From NCBI RefSeq assembly GCF_043290135.1, contig NC_134704.1:11773001-11837000 (forward strand): a stretch of DNA of 64,000 nucleotides, written 5' to 3'. Origin of the DNA: Rhipicephalus microplus (Eukaryota > Arthropoda > Arachnida > Ixodida > Ixodidae). Below the pieces are notes generated by a model. The model saw only the letters and a program-made list of their open reading frames with translations, searched no databases and was not told the DNA's origin. Positions 12,973 to 23,177 of this stretch are shown here, piece by piece. Both the position numbers and the translations under genes were made by a program. Positions within the stretch are counted from its first letter, which is position 1. Every line of letters starts with the position of its first letter.

Positions 12973-14024
12973 ATGAAACGCCTTAACAGACAGTCTGTGT
13001 CAAGGTCTCTGGAAACGCTCGTGCCAAATGAGATCACGGACATAAGAGTGAACGCCAGAAAGAATATACTGGCTGTAGACGTTTTGCACGCAAGTGCGTT
13101 GGGCGTTCTGCGCAGTGTAACTGACTTGGACGGACACCAGGTGCGCTCTCATGTTCCCTTGGGATGTGATGTAGTAACCGGCGTGATCTACGACATAGAT
13201 ATGGCTATTTCCAATAATGACTTACAATTTCTTGTCAAGTCAACAACTGATACTCCAATTGTTGATGTCACCCGGCTAGGCAAGTCTCGCTGTGTGAAGA
13301 TTGCGTTTAAGAGCACATCACTTCCCTCTCATGTGAAGGTGGGGTACTTCAGACATGCTGTGCGGCCTTTCATTCCAAACCTCTCCAGTGCCTTAAATGC
13401 ATGAAAATTGGACATGTGAGCAGCGTCTGTGAGAATTCGGTGGTATGCCACCGCTGTGCTGAGCCCCATGAAGCGGATAAGTGCGTCGCAACTGTCAAGA
13501 AATGCTCTAATTGCAATGGATCCCATGAAGCCACATCGAAGGACTGCCCGCGGATTCAGAAGGAAATTGCCATTTTGAAGGAGATGGTGCGCGATCACTC
13601 ATCTCATCGAGAAGCCGCAGCTAAAGTCAGAAGGCGTCGTTCACGTCGACGTCGTTCTTCAAGGAAGCCCGCTACCTCCACGACACGTTTGCCAGATCCC
13701 TCATCAGTACCACCTCCTTTGAATCCCAGAACAGATGCCGTGGGAAAGGCTGTAAAGGACAGAGCCAGTCAGCATACGCTAACTCCGACAGAGTGGCCTG
13801 CACTTCAAAGGGAAGCAGCATCAAGCGAACCGAAGGAGTTTCATGACGGCCAGTCCGCGATCCTGGTTCGAGATCTTTCCAACCAAGACAGGCAAGTGAC
13901 TGCAATCGTGCTATCATTAATTGCCACGATTCGCACGCTACTGAGCAGCATACAATCTCCGTCTGCTAAGAGTGCACTGCAAATACTGGATGCACTGAAT
14001 CCAGTTCTTGCTAACTTCGTATAA
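12973..14024 (+). pseudogene. LINE ORF1 (Gag-like, three zinc knuckles), one frameshift
   Basis: ORF1 proteins of this LINE group bind element RNA and escort it to the nucleus. The N-terminal part (12973-13404) is about 140 codons and includes ETLVPNEITDIRVNARKN and a PSHVKVGYFRHAVRPF segment. A one-base loss near 13388 shifts the frame. The second part starts with three Cys/His boxes: CLKCMKIGHVSSVC, CHRCAEPHEADKC and CSNCNGSHEATSKDC. A basic stretch (RRRRSRRRR) and a Pro/Ser-rich tail follow, ending at 14024, six bases before the ORF2 ATG. The knuckles are intact, so inactivation of ORF1 rests on the frameshift. The N-terminus may be shortened, because upstream sequence belongs to another LINE. 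Confidence 0.8.
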
Positions 14025-14029
14025 GCACA

Positions 14030-15031
14030 ATGGCTCAACAAAATCTCATCTTCCGCACTGAAGTTAAAAGTGCGTCGATTTTTCAGTGGAATGCCAGACG
14101 CATGAAGTTCTGTATCTCGGAATATCGCCAATTTGTCCGGGCAATTCAATTTCCTATACTTGTCGTATGTGAACCAAACGTATCAACGCCTTATAGATTG
14201 TCCGGTTATGAAGCTTTTTGTTCAGCCGCTTGCGAAGAACGAAGCAAAGTAATTGTTTACATTCGCACAGACTTGACTTATCTTTCGCACCCAATAAGTT
14301 CAAATGATGACAATCACTACGTGTGTCTTCGTGTAAAGAAGAATGCAGTTTCGTTCACGCTTATTGGTGGATATATATCTCCGTCATCGCGATTTGACTG
14401 CGATAGATTAAAAGACATCCTAATGAGGACCGATAGGCCTTGGATCATCGCTGGCGACTTCAACGCCCATCACATGCTTTGGGGGAGCAATAGGATGAAT
14501 GCCTGGGGCCGGAACATTGTTAGATTTGCTTCCAATTACGACCTTTCCATCATGAACGATGGTACCCCCACGTATCTGTGGGGTCTCACGTATGGCAGTT
14601 GCCTTGACCTGACATTGGTGTCACGGTGCTTCTCTCACACAGTTAAATGGTTTTGCGATATTGAGACTTATGGGAGTGATCACATACCCACTTACGTGAC
14701 GATCGGTGGTATCATAAAAAATTTCTCTTCCGGTGTTGTAATTGGCACTGACTGGTCGATGTTTACATCGCGTGTTGAAGACGCTTGCCAAGAAGGCCTC
14801 GCCTGCAGCCTGGAAAATACCATAGCGGAAGCTATGCAAGCGTTCAAATGTAAATTACCATTTTCGTCTAAAATAACACAGTTTGACATCAAACTGGAAA
14901 GATTACGAGCTATACAAAGGCGTGCTGAACGACGATACATATGCACAAGATCAATTTACGATCTGAGGGAAGCAAGGCGGCTCCAGAAAAAGATTCAACG
15001 ACGCATTTACAAGCTGGAAAGCGAACGCTAG
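14030..15031 (+). pseudogene. LINE ORF2, AP-like endonuclease domain
   Basis: The first 333 codons of ORF2 form an apurinic-like endonuclease that nicks the target for primed reverse transcription. Visible motifs in order: FQWNARRM near the start, WIIAGDFNAHHMLWG (catalytic Asp/Asn) around codon 140, SCLDLTLVS around codon 190, and YGSDHIPTYV (catalytic Asp-His) around codon 220. After the domain, an Arg-rich linker (RRAERRYICTR, RLQKKIQRR) leads to TAG at 15029. A second stop, TAA, follows about 15 bases later, after which the same frame continues toward the RT. The start ATG lies only 5 bases past the ORF1 stop, which suggests coupled translation. Confidence 0.85.
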
Positions 15032-15136
15032 AAAGCATTCTGCTAATCTCTAGACCCTCATAAACCGCTGTCATATATCTGGAGAACAGCTCGTGGTCTT
15101 CGCTCCTCTCCGCAACAACGGCACCCTTTTAAAGCT

Positions 15137-16377
15137 TTGGCACTCCATCATGAAAAAACAGAACTCGAGGTGGCTGAAGAATTTTGCACGAGAGTTGCCG
15201 GGAATATTATGAACGAGAGCATCGACGCCGTGATCGTTCCGGAGACGCGATTACCAGAAATCGACATTCCATTCACCGTGGAAGAGCTGGAAGGTGCTAT
15301 AGTGCGTCGGGTCTCCTTGGACAAAAAGTCAGAAAAGAACTTTTAACATGCTTCAACAACTCCTGGCTCAGCGGCAGTCTTCCCCGAGAATGGAAAATAA
15401 GTCGAATAATACCACTTTTGAAATCGAAAAAATCACCATTGGACTTGACAGCGTATCGCCCTATTGCCCTCGCAAGCTGCTTCGGAGAAGTGATGGAAAG
15501 AATGGTTCTATTTCGTCTCGAGTGGTACTTGGAACGATACACCAAATACCCTTCTTGCATGGCAGGCTTTCGTCGGGGCCGCTCCTCCATTGACTGTGTC
15601 CTTGACTTATCAACATTTGTTCAACAAGAAAAAAGTCGCAAGCGCATATCAGTGGCACTCTTTCTTGACGTGAAGGTTGCATATGATAATGTAGCTCACG
15701 AAGTCATTCTCACTTCTCTCGCAGCAATGGGCATTGGTGGACGAATGTTTCAATGGATAAAAGATTATATAACTGGCAGGGCTTTCTTTGTACAAACGTA
15801 CGAGGGTACAACTGCCCAACATTACACCTACTGCGGAGTACCTCAGGGAGGTGTTTTAAGCCCCATATTGTTCAATGTTGCCCTCATTGGTCTGGTGAAG
15901 GTTCTGCCAAAGTCGGTGTGCCTATCCATATAGGCTGATGATATTTGCCTCTGGAGTGCTGCAGTTACTCGCCCTCAGGTGCGTGCACGAATACAGCGAG
16001 TAGCAACCCTCACAACAGCCTACCTTCAGAAACAAGGCCTAACTATATCAACTGTGAAGTGCGCGTTGATGGCGTTTACACGCAAACCAATGACGCCATA
16101 CCCTGTTTACATCAATGAACAGAGTGTCAAATATGCACGGACGCATCGTTTCCTGGGCATAATAATCGACAGAAGTCTTTCGTGGAGCCCACATTGTGCG
16201 TACTTGAAGAAGAGACTGCTATCTATTGTGCATATAATGAAATTCATGTGCGGGAAAGCATGGGGAACTTCTGTGGCCTGCATGCTACAGCTGTACAGGG
16301 CCCTATTTCTGGGTCTATTGTGCTACAGCTTGCCGGTACTGACTAACACTTGCAAATCCAATACTCATTCATTGTAG
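15137..16377 (+). pseudogene. LINE ORF2, reverse transcriptase domain with stop in the YADD box
   Basis: The frame of the endonuclease continues to 15346, then the RT continues in another frame (15310-15933, 15934-16377). Recognisable blocks: LPREWKISRIIPLLKSKK, DLTAYRPIALASC, VALFLDVKVAYDNV, GVPQGGVLSPILFNV, then a TAG at 15931-15933 directly before ADDICLWS. The first residue of the catalytic YADD/FADD motif is thus a stop. The usual PGPDGI block expected before the first motif is missing around 15330, so a small deletion probably caused the frame change. Downstream, KCALMAFTRK and RFLGIIIDRSLSW (thumb region) are well kept. Confidence 0.85.
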
Positions 16378-16455
16378 AGTTTGCAGGGTCAGGCACTGCG
16401 TATCTGCCTAGGACTGCCCCGATGCGCTTCTACTAATGCCACAATCATGCTTGCT

Positions 16456-16664
16456 AAAGACCATCCGGCGGGTTCGAATCCCGGCTGCGGCGGCTGCATT
16501 TCCGATGGAGGCGGAAATGTTGTAGGCCCGTGTGCTCAGATTTGGCTGCACGTTGAAGAACCCCAGGTGGTCTAAATTTCCGGAGCCGTCCACTACGGTG
16601 TCTCTCATAATCATATAGTGGTTTTGGGACGTTAAACTCCACATATCAATCAAAGACCATCCGG
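16456..16664 (+). mobile_element. 5'-truncated Ruka SINE inserted in LINE ORF2, with 13-bp target duplication
   Basis: The SINE body lies at 16469-16651 and starts inside box B (GGTTCGAATCC), so the A-box half is missing. It ends with the family's CACATATCAATCA tail. It is bracketed by perfect copies of AAAGACCATCCGG at 16456-16468 and 16652-16664. Outside the repeats the LINE frame reads on (LAKDH into PVRTYGVV) with the duplicated bases counted once. The insertion is therefore younger than the LINE. Confidence 0.9.
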
Positions 16665-17121
16665 TCAGGACATATGGAGTTGTGGATTGCCTCAGAGCGC
16701 ACATTCGACATGCTAGCCGTGTTCCCGACCACCACTTGGCCCTTCTACCCTCCAGAAGACCACGTGCTACGTTTTCAGACGACATAGCCAAGCACCTAAA
16801 CAGCATTCCATCAGGATATACGCGAGCTGCGAAAATGGCATGTCCTTTGTGGTGCCTTGACCAGCCGCAAGTACGTCTAGAAATTCTGGGAATCAAAAAG
16901 AAAAGCAATCACTCCAGAGTAGCATTGAAGCAAGCAACACTGCTATTATTACATGAGTTGTACTTAGACCGAACGCAGATATACACTGATGGGTCCGTCT
17001 CGTCCAGCAGCTCATCAGGTGCCGCTGTAATTCCGGCTGCAGCAATGACAATCAAGTTTAAGTTGTCACATATGACTACATCTAAGGCATCAGAGCTTGC
17101 TGCTATAAGGGCTGCTTTACA
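16665..17121 (+). pseudogene. LINE ORF2, post-RT linker and first half of RNase H
   Basis: It continues from the SINE insertion in frame. The RNase H begins at about 16970 with IYTDGSV (first catalytic Asp), SGAAVI and then SKASELAAIRAAL (catalytic Glu). The domain is cut by the gypsy element at 17122-17125 (ATAT) and resumes at 22271. Confidence 0.85.
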
Positions 17122-17125
17122 ATAT

Positions 17126-17299
17126 TGTTACGGAAAAGAAGAGACGCCGTAACGACGAGGCTGGGGATTAGATATATTCCAAACCAGCGGTAATGGCGTG
17201 CCTGGTTCACCAGCGATCGAGCGGAGACAACCCTTCGTCTTCCTCGTCAGGCACACACGCGCGTCGCCCCCTATAATGTCAATACACATGCATGTAGCA
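17126..17299 (-). repeat. 3' LTR of the gypsy element
   Basis: 174 bp, preceded on the - strand by a weak purine run (CCGGGGGTTA). It matches the 5' LTR except for about four substitutions, all in the outermost 25 bp of the U3 start. Confidence 0.9.
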
Positions 17300-17334
17300 T
17301 AACCCCCGGCGGCGCAAGCGCCGTCTTGGCGCAT

Positions 17335-20300
17335 TTAGATGTCAACGTCACTAGGAGAGTTGTAGGGCTTCAAGCGCGCAACATGTACAATATCGGTAGC
17401 CTGTTGGGCACATGAAGAGAATGGGGTGGCAGGACCAATTTCATATGTTACAGGCGTAACCACACGGAGGACACGGTATGGGCCTGTGTAGCGAGCAAGC
17501 AGTTTTTCTGACAAGCCGACTTGACGGGTCGGAGACCAGAGCAGTACCAAAGAACCGGGTGGAAAGTGTACGTCGCGGTGTCGTTGGTCATACAAGCGCC
17601 GTTGCTTCTCTTGAGAGGTAAGAAGGCGAGTACGGGTGATTTCGCGTGCGTGAGCGGCCCGAGTGATAGCGTCCATGGCATATTCACTGGTAGGTACTCC
17701 AGGAGACGGTATGACGGTGTCTAGAGGCAATGTTGGTTCTCGACCAAACAGCAGAAAAAATGGAGAGTAACCGGCAGTGTCATGGCGCGAAGAATTGTAG
17801 GCAAATGTGACGTACGGCAATGCGAGATCCCAGTCGGTGTGGTTGGTAGAAACATACTTAGCGAGCATGTCTGTAAGAGTTCGATTTAGGCGCTCCGTGA
17901 GTCCATTGGTTTGCGGGTGGTATGACGTAGTCAGCTTGTGTCTCGTTTTACAGGACTGCAAGATGTCGGCTATGACCTTCGACAAAAAGGTGCGGCCACG
18001 GTCTGTAAGCAGGTGCCGTGGGGCTCCGTGTTGCAAAATCACGTCCTTGAGGAGGAAGTCGGCGACATCTGTGGCGCAGCTTGTTGGGAGAGCTCGTGTG
18101 ATGGCATAACGCGTGGCGTAGTCGGTGGCCACGGCTATTCACTTGTTACCCGAGGAAGACAAGGGAAAAGGGCCAAGTAGGTCCAAGCCAACGCGGAGGA
18201 ACGGTTCTGACGGAATATCGAGTGGTTGAAGGCGTCCGGCGGGAAGTGTCGATGGCGTTTTGCGGCGCTGACATTTCTCACAAGCCGCAACGTACCTTCT
18301 GACTGAGCGTGCAAGCCCTGGCCAGTAGAAGCGTCGGCGTATTCGGTCGTAAGTGCGTGACACACCAAGGTGACCAGCAGTCGGAAGGTCATGAAGTTCA
18401 TGTAGAACTTCCGAACGAAGGTGTTTCGGAATGACAAGCAGCAGAGCCGGTCCATCCGGCTCAAAACTTTGGCGGTATAATACACCATCGTGGAGCACGA
18501 ACGAGCGATAGGACTGACTGGAAGATGGTGATTCGAGGCTCTCAATGATAGCACGCAAGGATGCATCATAGCGCTGCTCGTCACCGATGCATGTCACTTG
18601 CGAAAGGGAAAAGACGCAAGGCTCGGTGTCGGTGTCATGCATAGTGCTCGACTCAGCGACCGGGTAGCGCGACAGGCAGTCTGCGTCCTGATGTAGGCGT
18701 CCGGACTTGTACGTCACCGTAAAGGTATACTCTTGGAGTCGCAGAGCCCAGCGCCCGAGCCGGCCAGTAGGATCCTTCAGTGACGTAAGCCAACATAGCG
18801 CATGATGGTCAGTTATCACAGTGAAATTAGTGCCATATAAATATGGACGGAACATTGAGACTGCCCAAACAAGAGCAAGACATTCACGCTCCGTAATAGA
18901 ATAGTTGCGCTCAGCAGCTGTGAGGAGGCGGCTAGCGTAGGCGACAACTCGGTCGTGTCCCCGTTGGCGCTGGGCTAACACGGCTCCGATTCCGTGACCA
19001 CTAGCATCGGTTCGAACTTCCGTCGGAGCGAATGGGTCAAAGTGAGCCAATATGGGTGGAGTCGTCAGTAGCGTGATTAGGTGAGAAAAAGCAGCAGCTT
19101 GGTCGGTACCCCACGTAAATGTGACGTCTTTCTTTAGAAGCTCTGTGAGGGGTCGAGCGATGGTTGCGAAATCTTTCACAAACCTTCTAAAATAGGAGCA
19201 AAGTCCTACAAAACTCCGGACGTCTTTGGCTGACTGGGGTACAGGAAAACTGGTGACTGCACGAATTTTCTCGGGGTCCGGCTGCACACCAGAGGCGTTG
19301 ACAAGGTGGCCCAACACTGTAATTTGCCGGCGTCCGAAGCGGCACTTCGACGAGTTCAATTGGAGGCCTGCAGTGCGGAATATGTCGAGAATAGCTGACA
19401 AACGCTGAAGGTGGGTCTCAAATGTTGGGGAATATACAACGACATCGTCAAGATAACAAAGACATGTTGACCATTTGAACCCTTGCAGCAGAGAGTCCAT
19501 CATGCGTTCAAACGTGGCTGGGGCGTTGCATAGCCCAAATGGCATAACCTTGAACTGATATAGGCCGTCTGGAGTTACAAATGCAGTCTTCTCTTGGTCT
19601 TTTTCGTCGACAGCAATCTGCCAGTAGCCGGAACGTAGGTCTATTGTGGAAAAGTATCGGGCGCCGTGGAGACAATCGAGAGCGTCATCGATGCGGGGTA
19701 AAAGGTAAACGTCCTTTTTCGTGATTCTGTTCAGATGACGGTAATCCACGCAGAAGCGCCACGTGCCATCTTTCTTTTTAACGAGCACAACGGGGGACGC
19801 CCATGGGCTCGAAGAGGGTTCAATAATTCCTTTGGCTAACATCTTGGTGACTTCTTGTTGAATTATTTTACGCTCGGTGGCAGACACCCGGTATGGTCGC
19901 CGATGAATGGGATGAGAATCACCTGTGTTAATACGGTGCTTGACGAGTGAAGTCTGGCCGAGTGGACGGTGGTCGACGTCGAATATGTCGTGGTATGAAG
20001 CCAGAAGGCGGCATAGCGCGGTTGACTTCTCAGGTTTGAGGTCCGGGGCGATCATGGAGCGTAAGGTCGCATCGAGGCACGTGACATCCTGCGAGTGATG
20101 TGGGTGCTCGGGACATACGTCTGCCGTAAAACAAGTGACGTGGTCGTCAATTAAGGGCCTTAGTGTGGCGACCGAAATTCCTTGGGGTAGCACTTGTTTT
20201 ATGAAACCGAAATTGATAACAGGTAAATATGTTCGGTTAGAGGCCATGCTTACGACAGAGTGTGGGACAGTAATGTCACGCGCCAGGAGAACATCAGTAA

Positions 20301-20850
20301 TCGGCGTCACGATATAATCACCGTCAAGCACGGGAGAGGGTGTTGCCAATTCGATGAATGTGAGAGCTTTAGGCGGTATCCGGAAGAAGTCAGTGGTGCA
20401 CAAGCTGTTCGGGAGTTCAGGGTCAGAATCTGAGAGAAGAGGAAGTTCTAGGCAGAGAGTACCGGCGGCACAATCGATGAGGGCAGAATGCGTCGATAGG
20501 AAGTCCATGCCGCAGATTAGGTCGTGGGGGCAATTTTCAAGCACCATAAATAAAACGGGAACATGGCGGCCGGCAATACTAACACGAGCGGTACACATTC
20601 CAGTGATGGCCACAGTTCCACCATCAGCGACACGGAGGGCTTTAGTTGCTGCAGGCGTGAGGACTTTTTTGAGCAGGCGACACAGATGAGCACTCATTAT
20701 AGACACTTGAGCTCCGGTATCGACTAACGCCGTCAAGGAAATACCGTCCACATACACCTCAATCAAGTTCGTATCGGTGGGGAGCGTCAATGGAGGATTT
20801 GGATCATTCGCAAGCGATGCAGCACTACCTCCCGGAGCTGCATGATCTAG
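17335..20850 (-). pseudogene. Gypsy pol: protease, reverse transcriptase, RNase H, integrase; one in-frame TGA
   Basis: The polyprotein copies the element RNA and inserts the DNA. Read on the - strand: protease with LVDTGAQVSIM; RT with FCVDYRHLN, VMPFGLCNAPATFE and the catalytic YLDD; RNase H with RTDASGHGIGAVLA; an integrase HHCC finger (HELHDLPTAGHLG, CEKCQRRK); a DDE core with LLTDRGRTF and GLTERLNRTL; and a C-terminal GPYRVLRV box. The frame is open upstream of any ATG and overlaps the end of gag in the -1 frame. Expression by frameshifting at 20856-20850 is therefore likely. A TGA at 18141-18139 lies where related integrases have Trp (GNK, stop, IAVATDY). The same frame then continues to the natural stop at 17335. 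Confidence 0.92.
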
Positions 20851-22022
20851 TTTTCCGTCCGAGAGGATCCACAGTTGACCGGCGACGGATAGCGGCGTGG
20901 TTGGGGCGATGGGGAACGGCGACGTTGAGGTGGCGGCGAACGAGCAGTGGTGCGGCTGTTGGGGATGTCGGAAGAAAGGTACACACGACTGGGCGAATAC
21001 CGACGGGAGTCCTCGTACGGTCGATTAGAGGAAAATTGACTCCAGTTTGAGGGCGTCCAAGTGCTGCGGCAGTAGCGGGAGATATGGCCAACTCGGTGGC
21101 AGCGGAAGCAGATCGGCTTGTCGTCTGCAGTTCTCCATTCCGCCGGATTGCGGGATCGCGGAATAAAATGTGGTGCATTTGTTGTCATTGGTCTGGAGAC
21201 GGGTCGGGACACAGAGCAGGCCACAGGAAAACCAAGCTTTGCAATTTCCTGCCTCACGACGGCTTGAATAACGGAGACCGGCGGAGGCGTTTCTGCGGCG
21301 CCATGATCGAGCGGATGTGGAGGAAATGGTGCCGGACTTGACGCCTCAAGCTCCCGTCGAACTATTCGTGTCACGCTGTCCTGCATGGGTGGTGCGGCAC
21401 CGAGATCGGTGCAAGTGGATGTAACAGCCGTGTTAGGTAGCCGCGTAAACTGAGGCAGAACACGGCGGCTTTTGGCCATTTCGAAGCGACGGCATTCCTT
21501 GATAGTCGTATCTACGGTTGTGACGTTATTGTAGACGAGCAAATTGAAGGCGTCGTCCGCGATACCCTTAAGTATGTGGCCTACCTTGTCACACTCTGTC
21601 ATTTGCTCGTCGACTTTTCGGCACAACGCGAGGACATCCTGTATGTAAGAGACATACGACTCTGTTGACGACTGCACACGAGTGGCGAGTTCTTTTCGTG
21701 CTTCCATTTGGCGACCGGACGGGTCCCCAAAGATGTCGCGTAGTCGCTCCTTGAAGGTATCCCAGCTGGTGAGCTCGGTCTCATGGGCGTCGAACCAGAC
21801 CCGTGGGGTGCCGTCCAAGTAGAATATTACGTTGGCGAGCATCATGGTAGGGTCCCATCGGTGTGTGTGGCTAACACGCTCGTACATACGGAGCCAGTAG
21901 TCGACGTCGAGCCCAGGTTGTGCGGAGAATGTACCTGGATCACGGGGGGTGGGCATCGTCAGGTATGTAGTGGCTGGAGCTGCAGAGGGAGACGCTGACA
22001 GGCTGTTGTCATTGGTAGCCAT
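20847..22022 (-). CDS. Gypsy Gag polyprotein
   Basis: A 391-residue structural protein that would form the virus-like particle of the retrotransposon. I chose the ATG at 22022 because it is the first one inside the internal region. The same frame is open further upstream, but those Met codons lie in the LTR. Residues about 40-200 hold the capsid-like helices (WLRMYERVSHTHRWDP, GTPRVWFDAHETELTSWD, RQMEARKELATRVQ, ESYVSYIQDVLALCRKV). A CCHC zinc knuckle, CFRCHRVGHISRYC, lies near residue 310 and is followed by an Arg/Ser/Pro-rich tail. The stop TAG (20849-20847) directly follows GGAAAAC. The frame is intact, which fits a young insertion. Confidence 0.92.
   Translation of the reverse strand: MATNDNSLSASPSAAPATTYLTMPTPRDPGTFSAQPGLDVDYWLRMYERVSHTHRWDPTMMLANVIFYLDGTPRVWFDAHETELTSWDTFKERLRDIFGDPSGRQMEARKELATRVQSSTESYVSYIQDVLALCRKVDEQMTECDKVGHILKGIADDAFNLLVYNNVTTVDTTIKECRRFEMAKSRRVLPQFTRLPNTAVTSTCTDLGAAPPMQDSVTRIVRRELEASSPAPFPPHPLDHGAAETPPPVSVIQAVVRQEIAKLGFPVACSVSRPVSRPMTTNAPHFIPRSRNPAEWRTADDKPICFRCHRVGHISRYCRSTWTPSNWSQFSSNRPYEDSRRYSPSRVYLSSDIPNSRTTARSPPPQRRRSPSPQPRRYPSPVNCGSSRTEN
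20850..20856 (-). promoter_or_regulatory. Candidate -1 ribosomal frameshift site at the gag stop
   Basis: The - strand heptamer G GAA AAC is read in the gag frame immediately before TAG. Slipping back one base opens the pol frame, which continues through the overlap into the protease. It keeps the AAAC half of a canonical slippery site, but its first triplet is GGA rather than three identical bases. The geometry is clear; efficiency is unknown. Confidence 0.5.
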
Positions 22023-22096
22023 GGCCGGAGACTGAATGGTGCGGCCACTGCGAAGCTTCGTGGTGAAGACGGGGAACGTTCCACCTCCACCAAATA

Positions 22097-22270
22097 TGTT
22101 ACGGAAAAGAAGAGACGCCGTAACGACGAGGCTGGGGATTAGATATATTCCAAACCAGCGGTAATGGCGTGCCTGGTTCACCAGCGATCGAGCGGAGACA
22201 ACCCTTCGTCTTCCTCGTCAGGCACACACGCGCGTCGCCCCCTAGAATATCAGTATACATGCATGTAGCA
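22097..22270 (-). repeat. 5' LTR of the gypsy element
   Basis: 174 bp, starting TGCTACATGC at 22270 and ending CCGTAACA at 22097. The primer-binding region follows. The flanking ATAT matches the other side. Confidence 0.9.
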
Positions 22271-23170
22271 ATATCTCGTTCAAGAACGTCCAGAAAAATG
22301 GGCCATATTCTGTGATTCGAAGGCAGCGCTTCAGAGTTTGCAGTCTGCCATGCGTAGGAGGAGTCATGACCAATTGGTACAAGAAATAAGACATTGCCAT
22401 CATGAAGCTCTAGCACGAGGGCATGATATTATATATCAATGGCTGCCTGGACATATCGGTATTACCGAAAATCAATTAGCCGATGATGCAGCCCGCTCAG
22501 TCCATGAAGGAACCCGTGTAGTCCCGATTCCTCTATCAAGGAATAATGCAGCAAGACAGCTTTACCTGCTGGCTCGAGATCTCACACGCACGTTCTGGTC
22601 AACTACCAGCTTCCAAAGGTGTCAATTTTATGAACTGGATCCTTCGCTCAAGCTAAAGCTACCATCACAACTTTCCCGCTCCGATGCGACACTGTGATGC
22701 CGCCTTTGGTTGGGTGTTGCATTTACAAAGGTGTACTCCTTTCGCATTGGTATGGCAGACACTCCTACATGTGACTACTGTAGAGCTGAAGAGACCATCG
22801 AACACGTCCTGTGCAGCTGCGCTTGCTACGACACACAGCGATGCCAGCTCCGGATGGTTTTGAATCAACTTGACCCCGGACCATTTTGTGTGCAGAAGAT
22901 ACTAGGACCTTGAGCATCTGCCTCAGTTGCGCAGAAAGCAACTAAAGCACTGCTAATTTACCTAAAGTCAACAAACCTGAGCGACCGCCTGTAGACTGTG
23001 TGTGCTCCCCGAGTGTGCTCGTGATTGTGTGTACCTTCTCATCTCTCTGCAACCTCTTTTCTCCCCTTCATCCCTTCCCCAGTGCAGGGTAGCAAACCGG
23101 ATGTGCGTCTGGTTAACCTCCCTTCCTTTCCTTGCAGCTTTATCTCTCTCTCTTGCCTGCCTGCCTGCAT
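22271..23170 (+). mobile_element. I-group-like LINE, 3' segment (RNase H end, C-terminus, 3' UTR)
   Basis: It resumes exactly at the gypsy target duplication. Coding sequence runs to 22913 and then a 3' UTR with ACTGTGTGTGCTCCC, CAGTGCAGGGTAGCAAACC and a CT-rich, TGCC-repeat end near 23170. The 3' UTR resembles the copy at 9.1 kb. Confidence 0.85.
22275..22913 (+). pseudogene. LINE ORF2, second half of RNase H and C-terminal knuckle
   Basis: With the gypsy element and one ATAT copy left out, the frame reads from the first half without a break. It continues FCDSKAALQSLQ (catalytic Asp), then IIYQWLPGHIGITENQLADDAAR (His and last Asp). The C-terminal part has LWLGVAFTKVYSFRIGMAD and the knuckle CDYCRAEETIEHVLCSC. 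A single TGA at 22695-22697 interrupts an otherwise open frame. ORF2 ends at 22911-22913. Confidence 0.88.
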
Positions 23171-23177
23171 GACGTAC

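Larger units (their letters stand above)
12936..17125 (+). mobile_element. I-group-like LINE, 5' segment (ORF1, endonuclease, RT, start of RNase H)
   Basis: A non-LTR retrotransposon with two reading frames: ORF1 with three CCHC knuckles, and ORF2 with an AP-type endonuclease, RT and RNase H. The 5' end is probably truncated, because only about 40 bp precede ORF1. The element is interrupted at 17125 by a gypsy insertion and resumes at 22271. It also holds a SINE at 16469-16651. Multiple stops and frameshifts mean the copy is dead. An RNase H domain plus ORF1 knuckles points to the I/R1/LOA side of LINE diversity; the exact clade is an inference. Confidence 0.85.
17126..22270 (-). mobile_element. 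Nearly intact Ty3/gypsy retrotransposon nested in the LINE
   Basis: This 5,145-bp element lies on the - strand. Its 174-bp LTRs (17126-17299 and 22097-22270) begin TGCTACA and end GTAACA, and it is flanked by the 4-bp target duplication ATAT (17122-17125, 22271-22274). Gag is followed by Pol with the order protease, RT, RNase H, integrase. There is no envelope frame. The LTRs differ at only about four positions, so the insertion is recent. The primer-binding region just inside the 5' LTR reads TTTGGTGGAGGTGG. The same motif flanks the LTR at 44.39 kb. The matching tRNA was not identified. The only clear lesion is one TGA in the integrase. Confidence 0.95.

Noticed and set aside
19226..21998. 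+ strand open frames inside the gypsy element
   Set aside because: They are antisense shadows of gag and pol.
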